From an uncultured Prevotella sp. (GTDB taxonomy: Bacteria; Bacteroidota; Bacteroidia; Bacteroidales; Bacteroidaceae): a DNA stretch of 44,222 nt. The stretch spans positions 1 to 44,222 of the forward strand of contig CAKQPF010000029.1 in assembly GCA_934256705.1 (NCBI GenBank), read 5' to 3'. Below are positions 7,514 through 17,300 of this stretch, piece after piece; within the stretch, counting starts at the first letter, position 1; the number at the start of each line of letters is the position of its first letter. The notes under the pieces were generated by a model. The model did no database searches and was not told the origin of the DNA. It saw nothing but the letters and a program-made list of their open reading frames with translations. The position numbers and the translations under genes were made by a program.

Positions 7514-8683
7514 TTATTTCGCATTCTTTGCCCACCATTCCTTAATCGCCTTGTTGAAGCGTGCATTCAGTCTGGAATACTTGGTGTCAACCCATGAACG
7601 CTTTCTGCCAATACGCTCTGCCACTTCAGTCGGTGCTGTGCCCTCAATGAAACGGAGTGTCCATACGATACGCTCTTCTTCCGTCCATTTCAACTTCTGA
7701 GGTATGGTGTAAAGAAACTCCACGACCTTCTTCTGCAACTCTTCATCGTTTAAGTCAACACCAAACACATCAGCCAAAGGATTTGCATTGCCCTTGCCTC
7801 CCTGCCACACACAGAAGTCCTTTGCAAAGTCACTGGAGACTTCAATGATACGAGGTTTTTTGTCGCGCAGAACCAGTTTCTCATATACACTGTCACTGCG
7901 GATAAGACGGTCTTTCAAGTCCGTCTCGGCTTTTTTCTGGAGTCTGTGCAGATCTTCTTCTTCCTTCAGGCAGAAAGTCTTCATCATCTCTTCTTCACTA
8001 TTGCGTTCTACCAAAGTGGCGAAAAGGATATCCTTATACAATCCATCAGGCATAGTATCGTTCAAGATGTATTCCCACATCTCCGGCGCAATGGAAAGCC
8101 CGAGCAAACGTGTGTTCCCGGCAGTACGCTCGCGTGTGACGTTGATGAGTTTCGCCTCTTCAAGAACTCTCACCAGTTCGTGCTGAGCGACCTCGGCAAG
8201 CCAGCAGAAGAAGCTGCTCTTGCGTGAGTATTTGTAGAGTACGCTCCATGTGCCTTCGTTCCACAAGAAAGCATATAGTATGTCGCCAAACTCTTTTGCA
8301 GATACCTCAATCTTATAGGTCTGCTTGATGTTGGCAAGTATCTTTGAGCGGAAACGGCTGATATTGCATCCGTTGGTATTTGTGCTGTAGAAGAATTTCT
8401 GGGCAAACAACTGGTCACCTGACGTCAATCGGCTGATAATCTCTTCTGACTCTTCCGTGTTGGCTTCATGCCATGCTACTTCACGTGTCACAATGCCCCA
8501 ATAGCGCAGTTCTTCCTTTTCGGTAGCAAACTCCTTATTGGCTTCAGAAATCTTGCTCATTATCTTCTGAACAAGTTCTTCATCCCCTGCCGAGAGAGCC
8601 TTTTTCTTGCTCTCAATCTCCAAGCGTACAACCTCTACAAGACCGAGGATTGTCTGCTTTGCTGTAAAATCGTCTGTTCTCAT
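7514..8683 (-). CDS. Sigma-70-like regulator with an extra region-4-like segment
   Basis: The 389-residue protein appears to hold a sigma region-2-like segment (about 100-190: FGDILYAFLWNEGTW and SFFCWLAEVAQHELVRVLEE). Its C-terminal 60 residues (LKWTEEERIVWTLRFIEG, TEVAERIGRKRSWVDTKYSR) have the region-4 helix-turn-helix pattern. A middle segment (about 215-275) may be a second, decayed region 4. It is about twice the usual ECF sigma length (near 190). A role as sigma factor or DNA-binding regulator is inferred from by-eye similarity. The ATG at 8683 is chosen over a TTG at 8692 because the TTG lies inside a 13-bp stem that ends just before this ATG. Confidence 0.75.
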   Translation of the reverse strand: MRTDDFTAKQTILGLVEVVRLEIESKKKALSAGDEELVQKIMSKISEANKEFATEKEELRYWGIVTREVAWHEANTEESEEIISRLTSGDQLFAQKFFYSTNTNGCNISRFRSKILANIKQTYKIEVSAKEFGDILYAFLWNEGTWSVLYKYSRKSSFFCWLAEVAQHELVRVLEEAKLINVTRERTAGNTRLLGLSIAPEMWEYILNDTMPDGLYKDILFATLVERNSEEEMMKTFCLKEEEDLHRLQKKAETDLKDRLIRSDSVYEKLVLRDKKPRIIEVSSDFAKDFCVWQGGKGNANPLADVFGVDLNDEELQKKVVEFLYTIPQKLKWTEEERIVWTLRFIEGTAPTEVAERIGRKRSWVDTKYSRLNARFNKAIKEWWAKNAK

Positions 8684-8684
8684 A

Positions 8685-8771
8685 TCTGTCAAAATCCTTA
8701 AAATGATACATACAGAAAAACCGAACCTTACATCGGATTTCCTGATGCAAAGTTCGGTGGATTTTGACAGA
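8685..8771 (-). promoter_or_regulatory. Structured leader or operator ending at the sigma-like start codon
   Basis: On the plus strand TCTGTCAAAATCC (8685-8697) is the exact reverse complement of GGATTTTGACAGA (8759-8771). Inside it, ACCGAACCTT (8720-8729) faces AAAGTTCGGT (8749-8758). In the minus-strand RNA the inner pair forms ten pairs with one G-U wobble, and the two 3'-side arms are contiguous. The outer stem ends one base before the ATG at 8683, so folding would bury the start codon region. It could be an RNA switch for translation or a DNA operator for the encoded protein. Confidence 0.65.
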
Positions 8772-8860
8772 ATGGACGTTCTTTGCTATGTGAACAATAT
8801 GTGCCTTACTTCTTTATTGATTATCAATATGTTAGGATTGAATGTTTAAATATTTTAACA

Positions 8861-10150
8861 TTAAATCAGTGCCATGATCTTTTCTGGCAGGATGATGTGT
8901 CTTGGCAGGACTGCAAGGTGGGCTTTCATATCTTGTAAAAGGAACGGCTCTGCTGGTTCCTGCATCCTTTCACAGGTTTTTCCGATGTCTTCACGAATGC
9001 TTTTCAGCACTGTGTACAAGCCTTTCTGTTGCGATTTGCCTTCCGCATTGAAATTCTTCACCATGTCGGAAAATATCGTTTCTCCATCGAATCCGTAAGT
9101 CATCTCGTACAGTTTTCCAAAGAGCTGCTTGTATTGGACAATGTTCAACGTATCGACCTTGTCACCGTTCTTCTTGCGGTCTAAAAGATATATGAGATAA
9201 AGCACAAAACCTGCACTACGGCTGAAATGTACCATCAATCTCTCGTCACCTCTGCTTAGAAAGAGACGATAATGACCGTCCGTCTTTCGCGTTTTGTCAA
9301 TTTTTTCAGACCAGCGTATCTCCAGATCCATTGACGAGACTTCCGCCAGATGTTTCGGATTGACGAAATCGGACATCTTCTCCTGCAGTTTCGGTGACTG
9401 CCTTTGGAAGAACATTCGTAGCGTAGCAGGATCTATGGACTTGATGATATATTCTATCTCAGCTTCCATCTTCGGGTCATGCTTCTTGTGGCTCTTTTTC
9501 AAGTTGTCCAGCAGCCGGTCATACATCTCCATGCGTTGCTTATGGGTGATGACACCATTGATGTCCATCTGTTCCTTGAGCCTGTCGGTGGAAGATGCCA
9601 TCCCAAAGGACGGATGAAATGAATCCTCTGACAGCGCAGCGAAGTAGTTGGACTGGAAAAGTCTGTCCGTGATAGCATTCCTCGCAAGTTCAACGAACTC
9701 ATCTGTATTATCTTCAGCAAATGAGCGGAGTAATGCCGTCATGTCATACTTGGCAATGCGTTCTGCTGCATAAATCATCAGATTGATATCCTTAAACAAA
9801 TCGACGTTGTCAGTATTGGCAACGATGAACCGCTTCTTTTCATTGAGACCATGCGAGGCCAACTGTATCAGGAAATTGTCACCATGCTGTTCGATACGTT
9901 CCTTTATCTTGGGGTGATTCTTCAACTCCACATCCTGGACGACCTCCAGCTCATAGGTGTTGTAGTAGTCATCGCTGTCAGCATTCTGATTAAACTGATC
10001 CATGATGTCCACTGCATTTTTGGCAATGACTGTCTCTGGATCGGCAATCAGATAAAGGCAGTTGTCGGCAAATTGTCCTACTGCGCACTTCTCTTCAATC
10101 AATTCGCCAATACATGGCTCGTCTATAGGGTAATTATCCATGATTTTCAT
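8861..10150 (-). CDS. Hypothetical 429-residue cytoplasmic protein
   Basis: I cannot place this protein in a named family. It has no signal peptide or long membrane span. The middle (about 180-300) is helical and charged (DPKMEAEIEYIIKS). The C-terminal third includes MVHFSRSAGFVLYLIYLLDRK followed by a helical stretch, a pattern loosely like a helix-rich binding domain. It begins only 4 bp after the metallopeptidase stop, so the two are surely co-transcribed. It precedes the sigma-like gene across a 177-bp gap that holds the structured leader. The start is ATG at 10150; an ATG at 10141 is an alternative. Confidence 0.8.
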   Translation of the reverse strand: MKIMDNYPIDEPCIGELIEEKCAVGQFADNCLYLIADPETVIAKNAVDIMDQFNQNADSDDYYNTYELEVVQDVELKNHPKIKERIEQHGDNFLIQLASHGLNEKKRFIVANTDNVDLFKDINLMIYAAERIAKYDMTALLRSFAEDNTDEFVELARNAITDRLFQSNYFAALSEDSFHPSFGMASSTDRLKEQMDINGVITHKQRMEMYDRLLDNLKKSHKKHDPKMEAEIEYIIKSIDPATLRMFFQRQSPKLQEKMSDFVNPKHLAEVSSMDLEIRWSEKIDKTRKTDGHYRLFLSRGDERLMVHFSRSAGFVLYLIYLLDRKKNGDKVDTLNIVQYKQLFGKLYEMTYGFDGETIFSDMVKNFNAEGKSQQKGLYTVLKSIREDIGKTCERMQEPAEPFLLQDMKAHLAVLPRHIILPEKIMALI

Positions 10151-10154
10151 CTTC

Positions 10155-10895
10155 TTATGCTTTTGATTGTTTATATTTCAATACTGCCTGCTTGATAAGA
10201 TTACTGTCAGGCAGGTCTTCTATTCTGCATCGTACAGGTTTCTGTGGAGGATTTTCCAATTCGTCAAGCATCTGATACCAGTCTTTCTTCAGTTCCTTTT
10301 TATGTGTAAAGACGAAAGACGGCATGATCTGTAGCACAATATTCATTATCTTTGCCCCGTTCACCATCTGCTGTTCAAGATAGTGCCTTCCGCCTTCCAC
10401 AATGTTCTCTCTTATTTTCCCATCGGGGTGAGTGATGCTGTACTTTTGTGTGGATAATGCGTACTTGAACTTTCCTGTTGCCAGATGATGTCGTTCAGCA
10501 TAAAGTCCTGCCGTCAAGTCCGCAGCCAGTTCCTGCATCCAGCGCTCACTGCAAAAAAGCATGAACTGATACCTGTAGAGAGCCTGGTGAGCCATCTCGT
10601 GAACGAAGCACAACGTGAAAGCATCTTTATTGTTGATACCGGCATTTTTCAGCATTTCCAAGTTGTAGGAAAGCTCGCATTCCCCTGCATTGTCGCCAAG
10701 CAATACCTCCGCAAAAGATTCGCATTTGCCGTTTATTTCCGGTATGGGCAAATCGAGAAAAGATGCCACATCAGCAATGATACGCTGAATGTCATCTTCC
10801 GTGACTTCCTCCTTGTCATAGAAGATGGCATTGAATACATTTGCCTCATGGCGGCGCATGTATTTCATCCACTGCTGATGGTCGTATGCTGACAT
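10155..10895 (-). CDS. Putative zinc metallopeptidase (HExxH), first gene of the cluster
   Basis: With the start at 10895 the product has 246 residues. It contains FVHEMAHQ (His99, Glu100, His103) and, 19 residues later, ERWMQELAADLTAG, whose Glu122 can be the third zinc ligand of a gluzincin-type site. No signal peptide is visible, so it should act in the cytoplasm, perhaps like ImmA/IrrE-type peptidases that cleave regulators; that role is an inference. The frame stays open to 10991, but the promoter -7 box at 10948-10955 lies inside that extension, so the longer form is unlikely. The ATG at 10895 is the next one downstream. Confidence 0.78.
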   Translation of the reverse strand: MSAYDHQQWMKYMRRHEANVFNAIFYDKEEVTEDDIQRIIADVASFLDLPIPEINGKCESFAEVLLGDNAGECELSYNLEMLKNAGINNKDAFTLCFVHEMAHQALYRYQFMLFCSERWMQELAADLTAGLYAERHHLATGKFKYALSTQKYSITHPDGKIRENIVEGGRHYLEQQMVNGAKIMNIVLQIMPSFVFTHKKELKKDWYQMLDELENPPQKPVRCRIEDLPDSNLIKQAVLKYKQSKA

Positions 10896-10947
10896 ATTCA
10901 GAATATAAAGTCTGTATTGATTGTTGTAGGTTCCTTGTTCTTGGGTG

Positions 10948-10955
10948 CAAAGGTA
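10948..10955 (-). promoter_or_regulatory. Bacteroidetes -7 promoter box for the signalling cluster
   Basis: Read on the minus strand the sequence is TACCTTTGCACCC, a perfect TAnnTTTG box with the same 13 bases as the umuD promoter. Transcription should start near 10943, giving a leader of about 47 nt before the ATG at 10895. No clear -33 TTTG was seen. No equally good box was found between the later genes, so the cluster may be largely one operon. Confidence 0.7.
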
Positions 10956-11095
10956 TAAAAACTTATTCATTCCTGTATCATGTTGCACCATATTTTTTTG
11001 ATTGGCACATCAGAGGCTTGCCATGGAAGATTATAACTATGCCGAAAAATGGAACAAAACAGTAAAGGAAATGCTATCGGAATGCGATAGCGGAG

Positions 11096-11183
11096 CTTTC
11101 ACGATGCAAAAGCATGGATATTGGGTGGTGAAAGCATAAATATAGCGTTGCAAAAGCATAGATATTACACGGTGAAAACTATG
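11096..11183. repeat. 22-bp tandem repeat array A (four units)
   Basis: Units at 11096, 11118, 11140 and 11162 each span 22 bp. Most start with ATAT and end with AAAGCATAG or a close variant. On the minus strand they read as the CATAGCTTTT-type unit also found at 34914-35018 and 43958-44089. The array lies between the end of the giant gene (11315) and the promoter of the metallopeptidase gene. The rest of the 10896-11314 gene-free stretch shows no other gene. Confidence 0.85.
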
Positions 11184-11204
11184 CTTTTGCAACGCTTTTA
11201 TTAT
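11145..11204. terminator. 17-bp perfect inverted repeat with T-run (terminator-like)
   Basis: GCGTTGCAAAAGCATAG (11145-11161) and its exact reverse complement (11179-11195) flank a 17-nt loop, followed by TTTTATTAT on the plus strand. The stem is built from two 22-bp repeat units facing each other. It lies about 110 bp beyond the end of the giant gene and may stop transcripts reading out of it, although the T-rich tract favours plus-strand termination. Confidence 0.6.
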
Positions 11205-11314
11205 CAATGGGTTATGAAGCCGCTTCCGGCTTGTGTACCATATACGGAAAAACAGGACAATTCCCGGACTCTTAAGATACTAGGACAGTCATTCTTATGA
11301 TACCCATTTCATTC

Positions 11315-14300
11315 TTACCATACTCTGACTTTCATTCCGCCGAAGATAAACAGACCTGGCTGGAAACCGCTATAGGTGGCTGTGCCAGGACGGATGTCGA
11401 GCAGACGATAGAGTTGTCCGGCTGGGGTGAAGACGCGGAGAGTGGCTGTGCGGTTGCTCTCTATGCGGACACGCTGCTTGCCGATGGCTGTCACGATGAT
11501 GTAACTGCCGTCTGGCTGGCGGTCGGTCTGCTGTTCGCCCACCTCCGGAGTGATAGCCTCGATGCCGCGGGTCTTCGCTATATGGATGACGGAAGGCACC
11601 TGATAATCGCCTTTTGCGCCAGATGCTGACCGCTGCATATACGTGCGGAACGGCATCACCTTGGCTTCGGCATCCCTGAATGCCGTGCCTTCACGGTCGA
11701 TGGCATAGATGCTGCCCTCTGATGTCGCCTTGCAGAGGAACGTGCCGATGTGGTTATAGCCTCCGGCAGTGGACTTCATGTCGCCTGTCACAGGGATGCT
11801 GACTGCAGATCCGGCAGTGGCATAGGCATTGAAAGTGACGGTCTGGGCAGGCTCCTTGCTGTTGGTGCGGGCATTGTAGAATTTGCTCGACAGGTCAAAC
11901 TCATAGTATCGCTCGCCAGGCAGACTGATGATGTACGGCACACTGGCGGTCAGTGGGAGATAATCATCCCAGTGATGCTCCTGAGCATAGTATGAGTTGT
12001 CGGAGTAATTATAGCTCTTGTTGCCGTAGGTGTCACGGAAGAAGGTGTTGCAGAATGTGTATTCCACGCCCTTCATGTCGGCAGATCCGTTGGTGAAAAG
12101 TCCATTGCCTGGACGCAGGAACGAAGCTTCCGTCCGCTTGGCATCGGCAGAAGAAGGACCGGCAGACACCATGCCGCGGAGCCAATACTCATGGTGGAGG
12201 TTCCAATGGTTGGCTGAGGCTGATGTGCCTTCAGGCGCAGAACCATAGAAATGCGTTATCTCGCCATTGAGACTTGCCACAGCCTTGTCCACGGTAAACG
12301 GCAGGCATATTCCTTCCCACGCATCATTGTCAGAGTTTGAGTAGGCATTCGGCTTGCGGGTGTACCATGCACGCTTGGTGACCTGGAATGCCTTAGGCAC
12401 GCAGAAGTCATTGTTGGTGCAGGCATATCCTTCGCTGTCAGTGTCGTCAGAGGTGCGCTCCACGAGATGAAGCAGTGGGGTAGTGGCATTGTCATTATCC
12501 AAAGTGATGTGATGACCGCTGATGAGAGCCTCCTGGGTGTTCTCTTCATAGTCCAGTGCCTTGCCCACTACGGTGCAGGCATTGGAAGCATTCGCAGCAT
12601 CCTTGCCGTCTGCATCGGTATAGACGAGAAGGTTCCGGCTGATGCCCTCCTTTGGTATGAAGGCATGGAAAGTGACTGCATTGTCGTCATCGGCAGAGAA
12701 ATCTATGGCAGTGGTGGAAGGAATATGCACGTAGGTGTCCATATATTTTGCTCCCTGAGAGTAAGCGTTATAATGGAAACGGTCAGGCGTGGTGCTGCCA
12801 TAGTAGCCTTCGGTGCGATAGACACGGTTTGCCATGAAGCTATTCTGATGCGATGAAATCTCCGTAGCCCAGTCTGCCGGAACGTCCTGCAGTGCCTGTC
12901 CCCAGAAGATGAAGTCGTTCATGTCCTTCTGTCCCTCGCCCATCAGAGGCTGATAGCCAGTGAATACCTGCTTACCGTCAGCACCTTCAGCATATACTGC
13001 ACGTGGAGTGTCGATGGAATGCGCCTTGTCGTGACGGGTGCTGGCATTGCCATAGTTAGGCAGGTTACTGTCCTTACCGGTGCGAAGGTAAGTGATGCCG
13101 CTGTTTCTTCCTGTGATTGAGTCGTTGCGGTGGGCATATTGGAAGTCGCCGTTGGCATAATAGTCGAAGACGTAAGCCAAGGCTTTCCTGTCCGTATCAT
13201 TGAGTTTGTGGTCTGCATTACTACGGATGGCCTTGCGTGCATGGAGATAATAGCCGTTGAGATCGTAAGCCACGCGTCCATATCGGAAATCATCATCGGA
13301 ATAATCGCTCTTGACATTGCCCTCCATATCATATACCTTATGGACAGGAGAGGCGGAATCTGGGGCATACTCGAAGCAGCAATGGTAAGTACCTCCTGCA
13401 TCTGGACCGTTGGCGGCAATCTTTCCGCTTGACAATCCGAGATTGTAGATGTTGCCAGAGTTGGTGCCGAAGAGGGCATTGTCAGCGCCGATTCCGTGGA
13501 TTACGTGTCCATTGCCATGGAGAATGCCACGGAAAGAGCCTTTGACACCTGTGAAACCGTCAGGCACAGTGATGTCGTCAGTGAAGCAGAATTCGGCATT
13601 CGCACCGTCTTTGATGGCTTCATTGATGGTGCCGATGGTGTCAACAAACTGCGTAAAGGCCTTGAGGTCGGTCAGATCGGATATGTATATGCGAGGTCTT
13701 GCAAAGGCTGCGTCGCTGCTTGCCCTTGCCATAGCCTTATCCAGATGGAGATTGACGTTCTCCATTCCCGGGTGCATACGCTGGTAATTGTGCACGGTGA
13801 GCGTGTCGGCATCGTGCATGTTGACAGGCAGGATGTCATTGAGTCCCGGCACATTCATGGTGACGCCGAGCTGAATGCCGTAGCCGTTCATGTAGTAATA
13901 TGCGGGGATGTCGAGATATGCCTCCGTCTTGTCGTAATGACAACCGGTGAACATCCCCTTTGTCTCGTCGCTTCCCTCCTTGTAGGAGTCGTAGCCCGTG
14001 GCGGAGGAATTGTTCTTCGACCAAGGAGTCTCGTCCTCAAACGTCCATTTCCCGTCCTTCTTCATGCGCTTTCCGATGCGCCAGTAGTAGCCCGTTACGG
14101 CGAAAGCCTCGTCTGCCTTGATGTTGATGTCGTTCTTGTTCACTCGTATCATCTCTCCCGGCAGGGCGCAGTTTTCGATGGTTATGCCACCGTCGATGTC
14201 CGGCCCTTGGATATATTCGATGGTGAGGTCCACGGTATAGGTGTAATGACGCGGCAGTATGCAGTAGTATGTGGTGGAGGAATTTGGCTGGACAGCAGAT

Positions 14301-17300
14301 TTATCTATCACTTCATATCCATCCGTGTCATTCTTCTTCTTGTAGAATCGGCATGTGTCGCTGATTTCCTGATAGAGGTCAGTCTCGCCGTTCTTGTAGA
14401 AATACTTTGTGTCTGCTGCCAGATTACCATCTTCCACTCTGGTGTAAGTGCCGTCGATGTTTTGGGTGAACAGCCTGTTGTTGATCGAAACCATGGAGAT
14501 GACAGGCTCTGTCTCGCCATCCGTGCCGTCTTTATACTGCATGGCAGGAGCCGTGAGCACCAATGTCGCCTTGCAAGGCTCGGAAAGATGGGCATTATAG
14601 TAATCGGTGGAGGAATTGTCAGTGCTGTCAGAGAGCTGGAACACTATCCTTGCATCGCCGTCAGGGAGATTGGCAGGCAATGCGGATTGCAGCGTCTTGC
14701 AGCTGTAGGCATCGGCATCGTGCTTCATGTCGAGCTGGGCGGCAAAGCCTGGCAGAGCCATAGGGTCGCTTGGCTGCTGTTCGTCCTTGCCGAGAGGCTT
14801 GACGTATGTCTGCGAGTTAGCCGCGCCCACAAAGAGCTTGTATTTGCCCATGACGGGATTTCTTGCAGAATCCAGGGAGTCCTTGCTGTAGTTTCTCTCC
14901 TCCAGATCGCAGGAATAACCCTCCTTGTGCGCACTGTATGTCTTCCAACTCAGTATCTTCACCTCCTGGGAAGGCTTCAGTCCGGCAAGGGAAACGATTC
15001 CATCCTGGTTGTCACTGTTGAAAGTGTAAGGCAGGTTATATGAGAAACCGGTGACATGAGCATTGTAATGATAATTGAAACCTGTGACATACCAGTAGTG
15101 GGCTGGCGCAGCATCGTCAGGATTACTCCTGCCTCCATTGTCGGAAAGGGCGGTGTAGCCCACCGGGAAGCAGTCATCGACGATGTATCTGCCCTGCTTA
15201 GGGGTGTAAGGGAACACGAAGTTGCCGGTCGTCTCAAGGAAATCGACAGCCTTGTCATCACCCTCGTGAGCCGGACGCTTATGGACATTGTCGGCATAGA
15301 CGTAGCCACCGCCTTCATCCTCACGGACATCGATGAGATTCATCTCCACGACACCGTAGATAGGACCGTAGTAGAGCTGCTGCCTTGTTGTGCCATTCTC
15401 TTTCCATTCCTGGATGTTCTGTATCTTGAGGGCATAGCCGGATGCGATGCCGATCATGTTTCTGGCAGTGCCGTCGTTGCGCTTCTCGAAGATATAGTTC
15501 TTGCCTTTGTTTTCACCTTCATTGAAATAGTCGTCTATATACTTCTGTTTGACAGCCATATATGTGTCAGCGCCAGCGCCGTAGCCAGTTTGTTTACCCT
15601 TGCCGTCATGCCATTTTTCAGTGTGGAAATCCACGTCAGAATGGAGCGCACCGACGTAATGGATATTGTTGGAGAGTCCCATATAGTTGCGGGCACGCTT
15701 CTCATAATTGTTGTCATTGTCGCCAGACTTCAGCGAACCGTCCTGATCGGTCACTATATCATTGGATTTCATCTGGATTTCGCCTACTCTGGAGATGGAG
15801 TAAGGCGTCTTGTCCATAGCATTGGTGGCATAGTCGCGGGCACCGAGCAGGGCGAAACAGTTGTCTGTCAGGCGCAGAATGTCCATGCGCTGGAAGGTGT
15901 TGATGATTTTCGGACTGCCGATGTTGGAGCCTGCAAAGCCGTAGCCCGTGAGGTCTGCACAGCGGAAGCCTTGGGCATACGAGAGGTGTCCGTCACCGAA
16001 GATGCCGCCTTCGTTGTCGTACATGTATATACTCTTGTCGTCAGACGATATGTTTGTAGGGAGATTACCGCCTTTCTGGTATTTTCCAGCCTCGTAGATG
16101 TAATGGTATTCCCCATCCGCTCCCTTGTAGTAATAGCCCAGAAGGTCTTGGCCTTCGGACAGTTGTGCCTTCTTCATCTGCTGGTGAGAGATGGTGATAT
16201 GGTCGCGGTCAGTGTCATTATCCGATGCAGAGGCAGGAGCCTTGGTGCGGTCTGCGATGAGGATAGTGGTGTTGCCACCGAATCCCACCGTAGTGCCACC
16301 AGGCAGATTCTTCAGTTCGTTCTGGTAGGCAGCAGTGGGGGTATAGGCATTATCCACGTTGCATCGGTCAGTAAACTTGAGCACGGTGGTGTTGTCTGCC
16401 ATTACTGATGATCCTTGGGCGAGAGAGTAGCCGCCGCCATAGACAGCTTCGCCAATCGTGATGTTGATGTTTTCCCAACCGATAGATGGGTTTTCGGCAT
16501 CTACAAGAGTGAAGTAATCCGCTTTCTTCGCATCGGTGGAGATGTCAATGCCAGCATCGGACGACTTGTCCCATACGGAGGTGATGGCTTCATATACCGA
16601 CTGTGAGACCATATCGTCTTCGAGAAGATGCACCGTCTGCTTGATGGTCTCGGTGGTAACGTCCTTGCCTTTGTCAATATCCTTGTTGCCCTGGTCGGTG
16701 CGGGTGAGGAAATAGCGTCCTGTCTTCAATGGCTTCACCTTGTAATATTTAGGGTATCCCACCTTGACCATTGTGGAGCCCCACACATATCCTGCATAGG
16801 AACCGCCTGTGACAGAGCGGAATACATGACCATTGAATATCTCTACATTAGTCACTCCGATGACATTGCCCTGCTGACCTCCGCCATATACGAAGTTGGC
16901 AGATGCGCCGGTAGGGAGGAATGCGTCTGCTTCGATTGCAGGATTGCTGCAAGTCATGCCCTTGGCCATCTCGATATGCGTGATGCCATAGACATAACTC
17001 TCCATGCCATATCCGGCACCATAGACGTTGAGAGCAGAGTATTCAGGCTTCGTGGCTGCCAGGTCGTTGGAGTTTTCCAGCATCTTTCTCTTCTTTCCAT
17101 TCAGCATATCGCTCTTCAGGATGATGTCAACGTCGCCCTGGATAGTGCCTGATTTGTAGCATCCACCATAGACATTGCCGCCCTTGTAGGCATTCTCCTT
17201 GGTGTCAATTTCAGGGTCAAACTGATTTTTCACAGTGAGCTTGATGAAAGGATAAGGAGCATGAGCCGTGCCGAGAAGATAGCCGCCATTGTGTGTCACG

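Noticed and set aside
1..10991. Genomic island inserted at the tRNA-Ser gene
   Set aside because: No integrase is next to the tRNA and no second copy of its 3' end was noticed at the other side of the cluster, so insertion at this tRNA is not supported.
13496..15043. Long plus-strand open frames inside the giant gene (also 15056-16408 and 20954-21952)
   Set aside because: They are antisense to an intact 5101-codon frame, have compositions expected from the reverse complement of its codons, and show no domain.
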